The notes under the pieces are model-generated. The model was not told the DNA's origin and ran no database searches. It saw only the letters and a list, made by a program, of their open reading frames with translations. A DNA stretch of 64,000 nt from Burkholderiales bacterium (GTDB taxonomy: Bacteria; Pseudomonadota; Gammaproteobacteria; Burkholderiales; SG8-41), in NCBI GenBank assembly GCA_022841375.1, contig JALHRQ010000001.1, positions 1 through 64,000 on the forward strand. The letters run 5' to 3'. Shown here in pieces: positions 9,449-19,235 of the stretch. A program made the translations under genes and the position numbers. The first letter of the stretch is position 1. Every line of letters begins with the position of its first letter.

Positions 9449-11472
9449 TCCTGTTTGCAGAGATGGCAGCGCGCCACATGGGTCGCGCTGAGACGCTGGG
9501 CATCGGGATAAACGGATGCGCAGTGCGTCACCGCCACAGCGCAGCGCGGATGGAAATGGCAGCCTGACGGGGGATTCACCGGTGACGGCAGATCACCCGC
9601 CAGGCGCAGCACCGGCCTGGCAGCCTGCGGATCGGCAGCCGGCACTGCCGCCAGTAACGACTGGGTATAAGGATGGCGCGGCGCACGCAGCACGTCATCG
9701 ACCGACCCCTGCTCGACAATACGCCCCAGGTACATCACCGCCACCTCATCGGCCATGTAATCGATGACCGACATGTTGTGGCTGATGAACAGATAAGCCA
9801 GCCCCTTCTCGCGCTGCAGGCGTTTCAGCAGATTGAGGATTTGCGCCTGAACGGATACGTCAAGCGCACTGGTCGGCTCATCACAGACAATCAGTTGCGG
9901 CTCCACCGACAACGCGCGGGCGATGGCAATGCGCTGGCGCTGGCCGCCGGAAAACTCATGGGGATAACGACCTTTGATATCAGGCGACAGCCCGACCTCG
10001 GTCAGCAGAGCATCAATGCGCTGCTGACGGTCTGCAGCACCGGCGCCCACACCCAGCGCCAGCAAACCTTCTTCCAGTGCATCGCCAATGCGCACCCGCG
10101 GATTCAGAGAGGCGTACGGATCCTGGAAAATGATCTGTACATCGCGTCGCCGCGCCCGCAGGGCCTTGCGGTCAAGCGCCAGAAAATCTGCGCCGCCCAG
10201 CAGCACCTGACCGCCTGTGGGGGCCACCAGACGCAGCAGGCCCTTGCCCACTGTGGTCTTGCCGCAACCTGATTCACCGACCAGACCCAACGTCCGTCCC
10301 GGAAAGATGTCGAGCGTGACGCCGTCCACCGCACGCACATGACCGGATACACGCTGCAGCAGTCCCTTGCGGATCGGAAAATAAACCTGCAGGTCTTTCA
10401 CCTGCAGCAAAGCACCGCTGCCCTCGTCCTGCGCGCGCCGCGCCGCGATCTGCGCACCCTGGTCGGCAGTTGATTCTGCTCCGGGCGCCGTTTGCGCAGC
10501 CACCTCCGCATACAAATGACATCGGGCTTCGTGTTCATCGCCCACTACGTGCCACGCCGGCAATGTGCCTGCACAATGCGGCAGCACACGATCGCAACGC
10601 TCGGCAAACCGGCAGCCGGTGAACAGCCGGTGCAGCGGCGGCACCGCGCCGGGTATCGCCGCCAGCATGCGGTTGCGGCCGGCACGCTCCGGCAGCGAGT
10701 CAAACAGCTTGCGGGAATACGGATGTGCCGGCCCCTTGAAAAAAGTCTGCACCGGGCCGGTTTCGATGATCTCGCCGGCGTACATCACCGCCACCTGCTG
10801 CGCCATCTGCGCGACCACACCCAGGTCATGGGTGATCAGCAGCATCGCCATGCCGTGCGAGCGCTGCAGGTCGCGCAGCAGTTCCAGCACCTGTGCCTGC
10901 ACCGTGACGTCAAGCGCGGTGGTCGGTTCGTCGGCAATCAGCAGCGCCGGATCACAGGCCAAGGCCATCGCGATCATCACCCGCTGTTTCATGCCGCCGG
11001 AGAGCTGGAAGGGATATTCGTTTACGCGCCGTGCCGCATCGGGCATGCGCACGGCATCCAGCAGTTCGATGACCCGCGCGTCGACCGCGGCCCCGCTCAG
11101 CGCGGTATGCCGGCTTACTGATTCGGCAATCTGCGCGCCGATGGTCATCACCGGATTCAAAGACAGCCCGGGTTCCTGAAAAATCATCGCCACCCGGCGG
11201 CCGCGCACATCGCGCATCTGCGACTCCGGCAGCACCAGCAGGTTCTGCCCGTCGAGTTCCACGACACCGCCGGTGATCGTCGCCGCATCCGGCAGCAGGC
11301 GCATCAGCGACAGCGCCGTCATCGACTTGCCGCAGCCCGACTCGCCGACCAGCGCAAAGGTTTCGCCCGCAGCGATATCGAACGAAACGCCGTCGACCGC
11401 GCGCACCGGCGGGCCGTCGCCGTGGATCTGCGTTCGCAGATCGCGCACCCTCAGCAGCGGTTTTGTGCTCAT
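9445..11472 (-). CDS. Oligopeptide-type ABC transporter, fused double ATPase (YejF-like)
   Basis: Energises the importer encoded by the three upstream genes. The 675-residue protein is a tandem fusion of two DppD/OppF-type ATPases. The first has [12 protein letters not shown] (Walker A, about residue 39), [15 protein letters not shown] (signature) and [12 protein letters not shown] (Walker B). The second has [26 protein letters not shown] and [12 protein letters not shown]. Each half ends in the oligopeptide-ABC C-terminal motif with cysteines ([28 protein letters not shown]), which in relatives can carry an Fe-S cluster. YejF is about 530 residues, so the linker between halves is longer here. 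Its start overlaps the permease stop by 4 bases, and its stop overlaps that of mltD. Likely substrates are peptides, but this is inferred. Confidence 0.93.
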   Translation of the reverse strand: MSTKPLLRVRDLRTQIHGDGPPVRAVDGVSFDIAAGETFALVGESGCGKSMTALSLMRLLPDAATITGGVVELDGQNLLVLPESQMRDVRGRRVAMIFQEPGLSLNPVMTIGAQIAESVSRHTALSGAAVDARVIELLDAVRMPDAARRVNEYPFQLSGGMKQRVMIAMALACDPALLIADEPTTALDVTVQAQVLELLRDLQRSHGMAMLLITHDLGVVAQMAQQVAVMYAGEIIETGPVQTFFKGPAHPYSRKLFDSLPERAGRNRMLAAIPGAVPPLHRLFTGCRFAERCDRVLPHCAGTLPAWHVVGDEHEARCHLYAEVAAQTAPGAESTADQGAQIAARRAQDEGSGALLQVKDLQVYFPIRKGLLQRVSGHVRAVDGVTLDIFPGRTLGLVGESGCGKTTVGKGLLRLVAPTGGQVLLGGADFLALDRKALRARRRDVQIIFQDPYASLNPRVRIGDALEEGLLALGVGAGAADRQQRIDALLTEVGLSPDIKGRYPHEFSGGQRQRIAIARALSVEPQLIVCDEPTSALDVSVQAQILNLLKRLQREKGLAYLFISHNMSVIDYMADEVAVMYLGRIVEQGSVDDVLRAPRHPYTQSLLAAVPAADPQAARPVLRLAGDLPSPVNPPSGCHFHPRCAVAVTHCASVYPDAQRLSATHVARCHLCKQD

Positions 11473-12896
11473 GCCGCGGCTCCTGCGCGTACCAGCCGGG
11501 GATCGAAGGCGTCACGCACGGCATCGGCAAAAATATTGGCCGCCAGCACCAGCGCCAGCATGAACACAAAGGCCGCCGCCAGCGACCACCACACCATCGG
11601 CTCGCGCGCCATTTCCAGTCGCGCGCTGTTGATCATCGTGCCGAAGCTGATCATCGACGGGTCGACGCCGACGCCGACATAGGACAGCACCGCTTCCGCC
11701 AGCACCAGGCCGCTGAAATCCATCACCAGCGCAATCATCACGATATGCATCACATTGGGCATCACATGGCGCATCATTACGCGCCAGTGCGACACGCCGA
11801 AGGCATGCGCCGCCTGGATATATTCGAGCTCGCGCAATTTCAGCGTCTCGCCGCGCAGCAACCGGCACAACCCCGTCCAGCTGGTGACGCCGAGAATCAC
11901 GCACAGTGCAATCAGCCGCACGTCGGCGCGAATCTCGGTGGTCGGGAACAGCGCCGCATGATTTTCGATATAAACCTGCATCATCAGCACTGCAGCCGCA
12001 ATCAGCAGCACCCCGGGGATCGAGGACAACGTCGTGTAGAGGTACTGGATCATGTCGTCCACCCTGCCTTTGAAATAACCCGCCATCACGCCCAGCACCA
12101 GCGCAAAAGGCAACATCACCAGCGTCGCCAGCGTGCCGATCACCATGCCGGTGCGGATGCTCTTCAGCGCCTGGTACAACACGTCCTGCCCGACCTTGTC
12201 GGTGCCGAACACATGGTAATGCGGGGCAAGCGCTACTACCGGGCCCGCGATCACCGCCAGAACGGCCAACGCACCCAACGCCGCCCTCCAGGGCACCGCC
12301 GTGCGGCCGCGCCAGATATCGTTCCAGGCCGCATCGATGCCGATACCGGAACGCTGTGCCACCGCAGCGCCCAGTGCCACAGCAGCGGTAAACCACAGCA
12401 GCAGGGCCACCGCCAAACCACGGAATCCGCGCAACGCGATGTCCCCCGCCCGGTCCGCCGCCGGATCTTTCAGATGCGCGCCGCCATGACGCAGACGCGG
12501 AAACTCGCGCACCTCGCGGCCATCGGGCAATTGCAGCGTTTCCTTGGCATACAGATGTGTCGCCAGCGGCGCCGAATAGGTTTTTTCGCGTTTGACGCGC
12601 AGCGGTTCCAGCACGCGGTCAAGCAGGCTGCGCACCTCAGTGGCGTACGCGAGCTTGCCGTCCTGCGGCGGCAGCAACGGCCGGTAATGCACCGAGTCGA
12701 GCAGGCCGGCCAGCACAAAGGTGGCGAGAATTACCGCCGCGGCAATGCCGCTGGCGCTGCGACTGACCCGCGACCAGGGCGCGCGCAGATGCGGCCGGGC
12801 ACTGGCATAGGCGGCATAACCTGCAATGGCCGCGACCAGCAGCCAGACCAGCGCATCGGTCCACAACAGCTCGAAGCGGAACGGAAACAACGTCAT
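11469..12896 (-). CDS. ABC transporter permease (YejE/DppC-like) with N-terminal extension
   Basis: Inner-membrane permease of the oligopeptide-type importer. The C-terminal 300 residues carry the usual BPD-transport domain. The EAA-type loop is near RELEYIQAAHAFGVSHWRVM, preceded by GTDKVGQDVLYQALKSIRTG, the DppC-type hallmark. At 475 residues it is about 130 longer than YejE (341). The extra N-terminal part contains two hydrophobic segments (about residues 10-28 and 47-66) and a hydrophilic loop with PDGREVREFPRLRHGGAHL. Similar insertions occur in some permeases of this group, so this may be a subfamily trait. It overlaps both neighbours by 4 bases (ATGA), consistent with one co-translated operon. 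Confidence 0.9.
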   Translation of the reverse strand: MTLFPFRFELLWTDALVWLLVAAIAGYAAYASARPHLRAPWSRVSRSASGIAAAVILATFVLAGLLDSVHYRPLLPPQDGKLAYATEVRSLLDRVLEPLRVKREKTYSAPLATHLYAKETLQLPDGREVREFPRLRHGGAHLKDPAADRAGDIALRGFRGLAVALLLWFTAAVALGAAVAQRSGIGIDAAWNDIWRGRTAVPWRAALGALAVLAVIAGPVVALAPHYHVFGTDKVGQDVLYQALKSIRTGMVIGTLATLVMLPFALVLGVMAGYFKGRVDDMIQYLYTTLSSIPGVLLIAAAVLMMQVYIENHAALFPTTEIRADVRLIALCVILGVTSWTGLCRLLRGETLKLRELEYIQAAHAFGVSHWRVMMRHVMPNVMHIVMIALVMDFSGLVLAEAVLSYVGVGVDPSMISFGTMINSARLEMAREPMVWWSLAAAFVFMLALVLAANIFADAVRDAFDPRLVRAGAAA

Positions 12897-13870
12897 GAGA
12901 AACGCACCCGCGGATCAACCAGCGTATAGGACAGGTCGGTCAGGATCAGGCCGATCACGTAGAGCACGGAACCGAGGAACACCATCACCCGCACAATCGC
13001 AAAATCCTGCTGACCGATGGCGTCGATGGTGTAACTGCCCAGCCCCGGAATGCCGAAAAAGGATTCGGTGATCAGTGCACCCATGAACAGCAGCGGAATC
13101 ACCACCACCACGCCGGTGAGTATCGGGATCATCGCGTTCTGCAGCACATGACGGAACAGCACGCGTGCCTCCGACAGGCCCTTGGCGCGCGCGGTGCGCA
13201 CATAGTCCTTGTTGATCTCCTCGAGAAAAATCGTGCGATACCAGCGTGCATTGCCGCCGATGCCGCTGATCACGCCGATCAGTACCGGCAGCGCGAGGAA
13301 CTTGATCGCATCGAAGCCGCCGTTGTAGCCGGAGATCGGCACCAGGTTCCACAGTTTGCCGAAGATGAACTGGCCGCCGATGATGTAGAACAGCGTCGAT
13401 ATCGACATCATCAGCACGCACAGCACCACACCCCAGAAGTCGAGCACGGTGGCCCGGAAAAAGGCCATCAGCAGCGCGAATGAGATGTAGACCAGCAATC
13501 CGATCAGAAAAGCCGGCAGTTGCACGGCAAGGCTGGGCCACATTCGGGTGCTGATGTCATAACCAATGTTGCGTCCCTGGTCCGACTCGCCGAACTGGAA
13601 CGCAAACAGCTTCACCGACTTGTCGTAAAACACGGTCTCGGTAACACGCTCAAAGCCTGATACTTTATCGTTTAAAAACAATGGCTTATGATATCCCCGT
13701 TCAAGCTTCCATTTTTCCACCGCTTCGGGGGTGACGCGCTTGGCGCCAAGCTGCGCGCGCGCCATGTCATCCGGCGTGTTGACGAAAAAAAACAGCGCAA
13801 ACGTCAGCACATTGACGCCGATCAGCACGAACACGCCGTAGATCAGGCGTCGGAGTATGTATCCGCTCAT
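12893..13870 (-). CDS. ABC transporter permease (YejB/DppB-like)
   Basis: The first permease of the importer. From the ATG at 13870 the protein is 325 residues and begins MSGYILRRLIYGVFVLIGVN, the standard start of DppB-type permeases (one membrane span, then a periplasmic region, then the BPD domain). ARAKGLSEARVLFRHVLQNA is the EAA loop that docks on the ATPase. The frame stays open for 41 codons further upstream, but those codons lie inside the receptor gene and the ATG at 13870 makes an ATGA overlap with that gene's stop, so I use it. Length and topology are normal for YejB. Confidence 0.93.
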   Translation of the reverse strand: MSGYILRRLIYGVFVLIGVNVLTFALFFFVNTPDDMARAQLGAKRVTPEAVEKWKLERGYHKPLFLNDKVSGFERVTETVFYDKSVKLFAFQFGESDQGRNIGYDISTRMWPSLAVQLPAFLIGLLVYISFALLMAFFRATVLDFWGVVLCVLMMSISTLFYIIGGQFIFGKLWNLVPISGYNGGFDAIKFLALPVLIGVISGIGGNARWYRTIFLEEINKDYVRTARAKGLSEARVLFRHVLQNAMIPILTGVVVVIPLLFMGALITESFFGIPGLGSYTIDAIGQQDFAIVRVMVFLGSVLYVIGLILTDLSYTLVDPRVRFS

Positions 13871-16080
13871 GCACGCTCCCCGGCCACGGCGGTACGCCGC
13901 TCCCGCCGGCGGTATGCGGACACGGCCGGCCACGCACCCAACCCCAGCACAACGGCGACCAGCGCCAACGGCCATAGCACCGGTGAGTTCCATGCGCGAC
14001 GCTGTTGCGCGCGCAATGCCGGCTCCAGACGCTGATATTTGAGACTGTTGTTGGCAATCTGGTTCGGCTTGCGGTTATGCACCCAGCCGTGATGCAGCGT
14101 GTAGTCCTTGGGGAAAAAACTCCACACCCAGGGCGCGTCATGACGCAGCAGCGCGATCATGCGGTCGATGATCGCCTGCCGTTCGGTGCCGTTGGGCATG
14201 TGTTTCATGCGCTCGAACAGGTGATCGAATTCGGGATTGCTGTAGTTCGACGCGTTTTCGCCCTGCGTCTTCGCGCGCGACTGCGGGCCGTGAAACAGGA
14301 ACAGGAAGTTTTCGGGGTCGGGATAGTCGGCGTTCCAACCCATGAAAAACAACTGCGCAGTGCCGCGGCGCAATTTGTCCTGCAAACGATTAAAGTCCGT
14401 GGCGCGAATCACCAGCTGGATGCCCAGCCGGGCGAACTGGTTGATATACCAGTCGAGTCGCGCCTTGCTATCCGCGCCGGTGGACGTCGTATCCAGATGC
14501 AACAGCAGCGGCTGGCCGCTTTTGGCATCGCGGCCATTCGGATACCCGGCTTCGGCGAGGAGCTGTTTGGCCTGGGCCAGGGTTTTGCGCTGCGCCTCAC
14601 CGTTGCGCCATTCATAAACATAGGGATTGATGCCCGCAGCATCGGCATCGCGATATCCGAATATGCCCGGCGGCACCGGCCCGTGCGAGGGCACACCGCG
14701 GCCATTGCGGAATATCGAAATAAACTCCTCCTGGTCGATGACCATCGATACCGCCAGCCTGAGCTTGCGCGCCTTTTCGCGCATCTGCTCGTCACCCTGG
14801 CCGCCGACCAGCGGATCCAGCATGTTGAAACCCAGATAAAACACGCTGGTCGCCAGCGAGGTCTGCAGGCTGATGCCACGCTTTACCATGTCCTCCGACA
14901 GCGTGACATCGCCCTGCCCCGAAAACTGCACCGCCTGGTCAAAAGTATCGGACGCGATGCCCGATGCGTCGTAATACCCCTGGAGGAACTTGTTCCAGTA
15001 CGGAATCTGCTCCTTCTCCAGGCTGAACACTACACGGTCGATGAACGGCAGCGGCTTGCCGGCATCCTGCAGCAGGCCGCGTCCGGCATCGCCCGGTTCA
15101 CCTTCGGCAGGATAGGTTTCTCCGCGGTAATTCGGGTTGCGCTCCAGCACCATCTGCCGGTTCGGATTGTTGACCGTCAACATGTACGGCCCTGAACCGA
15201 TCGGATACCAGTCGAGCGTAATGTTCTTCTGCGCCAGCCCGGGCTGGCCATAAAAACGATCCGCTTCTGGCGGCACCGGCGCGAAAAACGGCATCGCCAG
15301 CCAGTAGGCAAACTGCGGATACTTGCCGCGCACGCGCACCGCGTAAGTATGGCGGTCGATCACCCGGACACCGGACAAGGCATGCGGCTCCAGGTCGATG
15401 AACGCGTGTTCGGGCAAACCGGCTGCGGCCTTGCCCAGTTCCCCTGCAAGTTCTTTCAAACCCACCACATAGTCGGTCATCAATTGCAGTATCGGCGAAT
15501 GCAGGCGCGGGTGCGCCAGACGTTTGATCTGGTGCACATAGTCGGCAGCGACCAGTTCGCGGGTACCGGTATGTTTGAAGTCGCCCAGCGTGTCGATACC
15601 GCGCAGATCGGTTGCGGTCAGCGTCTGATACCGCGCTTTGCCCGTTTCATCCACGGCCAGCGCCGGATGCGGCTGATACAGCACGCCCTTCTTCACCGCA
15701 ATCACGTATTCGCTGAACACCACGCGCTCTGCGGGTGCGTTGTCCGGGAGCTTGCGGCCAGCGGCGTCGAGATAAACCGGTTTGGGCACTACTTCTGCGC
15801 CGAACGGAATCAATTCATAGGGCCGCTTAAGATAGTGATACTGCAGCGGCGGTTGATAAATGTTGGCGATGAACGCAAATTCGTTCTCGGCATACGACTG
15901 TACCGGATCGAGATGTTTGGGACGTTCGGAAAAGGAGGTGTAGAGCGTATTCGAACCCGCCTCCGCTGCCGGATAGGGGTCATTCCAGGGTGATCCGCTG
16001 CAGCCCGCGACTATGGTGATTACTAAAAGTGGAGCGAGCAGCGGGGCAATCAGCGGCAGACGGTAACGAAGCGAAGTCAT
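13867..16080 (-). CDS. ABC transporter substrate-binding lipoprotein (SBP_bac_5) with C-terminal membrane span
   Basis: Extracytoplasmic receptor of the importer, 737 residues. The signal ends in a lipobox (LLVITIVAGC), so the mature protein starts with a lipidated Cys near residue 27. The SBP_bac_5 fold then runs through DWYPIGSGPYMLTVNNPNRQ, FLGFNMLDP and AQLFFMGWNADYPDPENF, which match the oligopeptide-receptor family (YejA-like relatives are about 600 residues). It then adds a hydrophobic stretch SPVLWPLALVAVVLGLGAW about 35 residues from the end, followed by RRRERR. This looks like a transmembrane segment with a positive cytoplasmic tail, which is unusual for a periplasmic receptor. It is the promoter-proximal gene of the operon and is divergent from fabI. 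Confidence 0.88.
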   Translation of the reverse strand: MTSLRYRLPLIAPLLAPLLVITIVAGCSGSPWNDPYPAAEAGSNTLYTSFSERPKHLDPVQSYAENEFAFIANIYQPPLQYHYLKRPYELIPFGAEVVPKPVYLDAAGRKLPDNAPAERVVFSEYVIAVKKGVLYQPHPALAVDETGKARYQTLTATDLRGIDTLGDFKHTGTRELVAADYVHQIKRLAHPRLHSPILQLMTDYVVGLKELAGELGKAAAGLPEHAFIDLEPHALSGVRVIDRHTYAVRVRGKYPQFAYWLAMPFFAPVPPEADRFYGQPGLAQKNITLDWYPIGSGPYMLTVNNPNRQMVLERNPNYRGETYPAEGEPGDAGRGLLQDAGKPLPFIDRVVFSLEKEQIPYWNKFLQGYYDASGIASDTFDQAVQFSGQGDVTLSEDMVKRGISLQTSLATSVFYLGFNMLDPLVGGQGDEQMREKARKLRLAVSMVIDQEEFISIFRNGRGVPSHGPVPPGIFGYRDADAAGINPYVYEWRNGEAQRKTLAQAKQLLAEAGYPNGRDAKSGQPLLLHLDTTSTGADSKARLDWYINQFARLGIQLVIRATDFNRLQDKLRRGTAQLFFMGWNADYPDPENFLFLFHGPQSRAKTQGENASNYSNPEFDHLFERMKHMPNGTERQAIIDRMIALLRHDAPWVWSFFPKDYTLHHGWVHNRKPNQIANNSLKYQRLEPALRAQQRRAWNSPVLWPLALVAVVLGLGAWPAVSAYRRRERRTAVAGERA

Positions 16081-16101
16081 CGCGCAAAAGTGTAGCCGAT
16101 A

Positions 16102-16128
16102 TTGGCGGGCGCGGCTTCTGGTTATAAT
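16102..16128 (+). promoter_or_regulatory. Candidate sigma-70 promoter of fabI
   Basis: A perfect -10 hexamer TATAAT (16123-16128) lies 46 bases upstream of the fabI ATG. The best -35 match is TTGGCG (16102-16107) with a short 15-base spacer. The region separates divergent genes (ABC receptor to the left, fabI to the right). Confidence 0.5.
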
Positions 16129-16174
16129 CGCCCCGCGTCTGCTCTATTCTGATTAGTTACGCTAAGGGAACACC

Positions 16175-16960
16175 ATGGCATTCCTGCAAGACAAAAAGAT
16201 CCTGATCACCGGCCTGCTCTCCAACCGCTCCATCGCCTACGGCATCGCCAAGGCGGCACATCGGGAAGGCGCGCAACTGGCCTTCACCTACCAGGGTGAG
16301 GAAATCCGCGAGCGGGTGCAGAAACTCGCCTCGGATTTCGGCACCGTGCAGGTGCTGCCCTGCGACGTCACCCAGGATGAACAGATCGACGCGCTGTTCT
16401 CATCGCTGCAGCGCGAATGGGGTCATATGGACGGCGTCGTGCATTCCATCGCCTATGCCCCGCGCGAGGCGTTGAAAGGCGAGTTTCTTGACGGCCTCAC
16501 CCGCGACGCCTTCAAAATGGCCCACGACATCAGCAGCTACAGCTTCGCCGCGCTGGCCAGGGGCGCAGTGCCGCTGATGGCCGGACGCCAGGGCGCCCTG
16601 CTCACGTTGAGCTATCTCGGCGCAATCCGTACTGTGCCGCATTACAACGTCATGGGTCTCGCCAAGGCCAGCCTGGAAGCGTGCGTACGTTATCTGGCGA
16701 CCAACCTGGGCCCGCAGGGCATCCGCGTCAATGGCGTCTCAGCAGGGCCGATCAAAACCCTGGCCGCAGCCGGCATCGGTGATTTCAACAGGATCCTCAA
16801 ATACGTCGAAGAAAACGCGCCGATGCGGCGCAACGTCACCATCGACGATGTCGGCAATGTCGCGGCCTTCCTGCTCTCCGAACTGGCCGCCGGCATTACC
16901 GGCGAAATCACCTACGTCGACAGCGGCTTTAACACCACCGTCGGCGGCATGCGCGAATAA
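16175..16960 (+). CDS. fabI: Enoyl-[acyl-carrier-protein] reductase (NADH), FabI type
   Basis: Last reductive step of each cycle of fatty-acid elongation: reduces trans-2-enoyl-ACP with NADH. The 261-residue protein starts MAFLQDKKILITGLLSNRSI, with the FabI-specific cofactor loop, and has the atypical SDR pair Tyr-X6-Lys in YNVMGLAKASLEA. SAGPIKTLAAAGI and the C-terminal GITGEITYVDSGFNTT are standard. It is the target of triclosan-type inhibitors in relatives. A ribosome-binding AAGGGA precedes the ATG. It is monocistronic: a strong bidirectional terminator follows. Confidence 0.97.
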   Translation: MAFLQDKKILITGLLSNRSIAYGIAKAAHREGAQLAFTYQGEEIRERVQKLASDFGTVQVLPCDVTQDEQIDALFSSLQREWGHMDGVVHSIAYAPREALKGEFLDGLTRDAFKMAHDISSYSFAALARGAVPLMAGRQGALLTLSYLGAIRTVPHYNVMGLAKASLEACVRYLATNLGPQGIRVNGVSAGPIKTLAAAGIGDFNRILKYVEENAPMRRNVTIDDVGNVAAFLLSELAAGITGEITYVDSGFNTTVGGMRE

Positions 16961-16978
16961 CCACGCCCGGCACTTGAT

Positions 16979-17011
16979 AAAAAAGGGCGGCTCTGTGAGC
17001 CGCCCTTTTTT
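16979..17011. terminator. Bidirectional intrinsic terminator between fabI and ppiD
   Basis: A perfect 9-bp stem GGGCGGCTC (16985-16993) pairs with GAGCCGCCC (16997-17005) around loop TGT. It is flanked by six A on the left and six T on the right, so it can end both the rightward fabI transcript and the leftward ppiD transcript. Confidence 0.93.
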
Positions 17012-17035
17012 ATTGCTGCCAACGCTTCAATCCGG

Positions 17036-18973
17036 TCAGGATTTTTTCTCGACCTGATCCTTGCGGATCTTCACATCCGATTTCTGTTTAAGACTGGCCA
17101 GGTAAGCCGCCAGCTCCGCCTGCCCAGCCACCTGACGCAGGGTCTGTGCGATGGCGTTCTGCTTGTCCTTGGCGCCGTCGGCAGCGTCCTGAATCTTGCT
17201 GATGCGTACCAGCATAAAGGCGCCGCCGGCAATCTCGACACCAGCGTAGGCCGGAACCTTGCTGACATCGGTCTTGAATGCCTGGCGCAAGGCGTCAACC
17301 GGCACACCCTTGGGATCACCACGGCTGACCAGCAGCGGCGCGCTCCACGTGATCTGGGCGCCCTTACTCTCACCTTTAGCCGCATCTTTTCCAGCATCTT
17401 TACCCGCCTCTTTGCCTTCCCGCAACGCGGTCAGGCGGGCACGGCCATCCTGCGCCGCCAACTGGCCGGCCTGCTGCAGTGTCAGTTTTTTGGTCAGCGC
17501 CGCGCTGATCTGCTCGAACGGCTGCACCACCGACGGTTTATGCTCGATGACCCGCGCCGCCATCAGCACGCCGGGCGCCAGTTCGATCGCTTCGCTGTTG
17601 CGTTTGTTGTTCAGCACATCGTCCGAAAAAATGGCCTTCAGCAGCTTCGGATTGGCCAATAGCGGGCTATCGCCGCCGTTGCGGGATATCCAGCCGCTTT
17701 TCTGCGGTACAGCCTTGATCAGATCAGCCGCGGGTTTCAGGCTGTCCGATTGCTCGAACAGCGTGGTGCTGAAATTCTCCGATATTTCAGCAAACTTGCG
17801 ACCGGCCTGCTGTTTCTTCAGGTCGGCCTCGATTTCCGGACGTGCTTCCTCGAAAGATTTCGCCTTGCCGCCGCGCACAGTGGTCAAACGGATGATGTGG
17901 AAACCGAACTCGGTTTCCACCGGTTGCGAAATATCGCCGGCCTTCATCGTGAACACCGCATCATCAAAGGCCTTGACCATCGAACCGCGCTCAAAGAAAC
18001 CCAGGTCGCCGCCATTGGCGGCCGAACCCGGATCCTGCGAATGCTGTTTGGCCAGCGCCGCAAAATCCCTGGGATTCTTCTTCACCTGCGCATGGATTTC
18101 ATCGGCCTTGGCCCTGGCTTTTTTCCTGGCATCGGCACCGCTTTCGGCAGCAATCAGGATATGACTGGCCTGGCGCGCCTCCTTGACCTCGAACCGCTTC
18201 ATATTCTCGTCGTAGGCCTTGCGTACGTCGGCCGCCGAAGGCTGGATCTGCGCGAGGATAGCCTCGCCGCTGAGCAATACAAATTCAATGCGCACCTGCT
18301 CGGGGACGCGGAACTCGTCCTGGTGGCCGTCGTAGTATTTTTTCGCTGCATCGGCCTCGAGCTTGACCTGCGGCAAGAAACGATCAGCCGCCAGCGTGAA
18401 GTAACTGACCTCGCGCTGTTGCTCGGAAATGCGCAGCAGATTGGCCGCTTCCGACCGCGACACGAAGGAGGAAGCCACGTACGGATACGCGGCATGCTCG
18501 GAGACCATGTCCTGGCGCACGCGCTGCTCGAAAATCAGTGGGGTCATCGACTGCGCCTTGAGCAGCTCTTCGTAGCGCTCATAGGAGAACTTGCCGTCGA
18601 CCTTGAACGCTTCGATACTGGCAACGATGTCCTGAATCTGGCGGTCGGTAATCACCAGACCGGCCTTTGCGGCGCGCTCAAACAGCAGCCGCTGCTGCAC
18701 CAGGTTGTCGAGCACCGAAAAGCGCAACTCGTTGCTGTCGAGCATTGCCGGATCGACACGGCCACCGGCCATGCGCTGCAGCGCATCCTGACGCTCGCGC
18801 AAGGCCTGCGAAAACTCTTCCTGGGTAATCCGGTAGTCGCCCACCGTCGCAATGCTGCCGCCGGAGCTGCCGCCCTGAAAATAGGAATCGATACCGAAAA
18901 AGGCAAAAGGCAGCACGATCATTGCCAGAATCAGCTGCATCAGCCGTTTATTTTTATATACAAAATTGTACAT
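17036..18973 (-). CDS. ppiD: Periplasmic folding factor / peptidyl-prolyl isomerase D (PpiD/SurA-like)
   Basis: Membrane-anchored periplasmic chaperone that helps newly exported outer-membrane proteins fold. From the ATG at 18973 the protein has 645 residues: cytoplasmic N-terminus MYNFVYKNKRLMQ, one membrane span (about residues 14-33), a SurA_N-like chaperone region, and a parvulin (PPIC-type) domain including ARQASHILIA, GGDLGFFERGSMV and VETEFGFHIIRL. A C-terminal chaperone part follows. I start 8 codons inside the longest frame because GGAGAGAG stands just upstream of this ATG and the protein then begins like E. coli PpiD. It lies downstream of lon, as in many Proteobacteria, with two tRNA genes in between. 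Confidence 0.92.
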   Translation of the reverse strand: MYNFVYKNKRLMQLILAMIVLPFAFFGIDSYFQGGSSGGSIATVGDYRITQEEFSQALRERQDALQRMAGGRVDPAMLDSNELRFSVLDNLVQQRLLFERAAKAGLVITDRQIQDIVASIEAFKVDGKFSYERYEELLKAQSMTPLIFEQRVRQDMVSEHAAYPYVASSFVSRSEAANLLRISEQQREVSYFTLAADRFLPQVKLEADAAKKYYDGHQDEFRVPEQVRIEFVLLSGEAILAQIQPSAADVRKAYDENMKRFEVKEARQASHILIAAESGADARKKARAKADEIHAQVKKNPRDFAALAKQHSQDPGSAANGGDLGFFERGSMVKAFDDAVFTMKAGDISQPVETEFGFHIIRLTTVRGGKAKSFEEARPEIEADLKKQQAGRKFAEISENFSTTLFEQSDSLKPAADLIKAVPQKSGWISRNGGDSPLLANPKLLKAIFSDDVLNNKRNSEAIELAPGVLMAARVIEHKPSVVQPFEQISAALTKKLTLQQAGQLAAQDGRARLTALREGKEAGKDAGKDAAKGESKGAQITWSAPLLVSRGDPKGVPVDALRQAFKTDVSKVPAYAGVEIAGGAFMLVRISKIQDAADGAKDKQNAIAQTLRQVAGQAELAAYLASLKQKSDVKIRKDQVEKKS

Positions 18974-19013
18974 GGCTCTCTCTCCAGGATCGCGCATTCA
19001 GTGCGCGGATAAC

Positions 19014-19042
19014 AAAAAAGGCGAACCGGGTTCGCCTTTTTT
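19014..19042. terminator. Intrinsic terminator between tRNA-Asp and ppiD
   Basis: GGCGAAC (19020-19026) and GTTCGCC (19030-19036) form a 7-bp stem around CGG with six A before and six T after. It probably ends the leftward lon/tRNA-Val/tRNA-Asp transcript just before ppiD. Confidence 0.85.
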
Positions 19043-19049
19043 CTAAAGT

Positions 19050-19126
19050 TGGCGGAGTGGACGGGACTCGAACCCGCGACCCCCGGCGTGACAGGCCGGT
19101 ATTCTAACCAACTGAACTACCACTCC
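19050..19126 (-). tRNA. tRNA-Asp (anticodon GTC)
   Basis: A 77-nt cloverleaf on the minus strand: GGAGTGG acceptor, anticodon loop CTGTCAC (GTC), T arm GGTTCGAGTCC and encoded GCCA. It is paired with tRNA-Val 33 bases upstream on the same strand. Confidence 0.97.
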
Positions 19127-19159
19127 AGTTTATTGCTGTATTTCATACCACGGTGCTGC

Positions 19160-19235
19160 TGGTGGGTGCTGACGGGATCGAACCGCCGACATTCGCCTTG
19201 TAAGGGCGACGCTCTACCAGCTGAGCTAAGCACCC
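19160..19235 (-). tRNA. tRNA-Val (anticodon TAC)
   Basis: A 76-nt cloverleaf on the minus strand starting GGGTGCTTAGCTCAGCTGG. The anticodon stem TCGCC/GGCGA closes CTTACAA (anticodon TAC), and ACCA is encoded. Together with tRNA-Val(CAC) at 3010 this window carries two valine isoacceptors. Confidence 0.97.

Noticed and set aside
11463-12929. 488-codon His/Gln/Arg-rich frame on the plus strand
   Set aside because: Mirror of the DppC-like permease; the composition is an antisense artefact.
14005-15195. 396-codon plus-strand frame opposite the ABC receptor
   Set aside because: No recognisable motif; the receptor on the minus strand has full family features.
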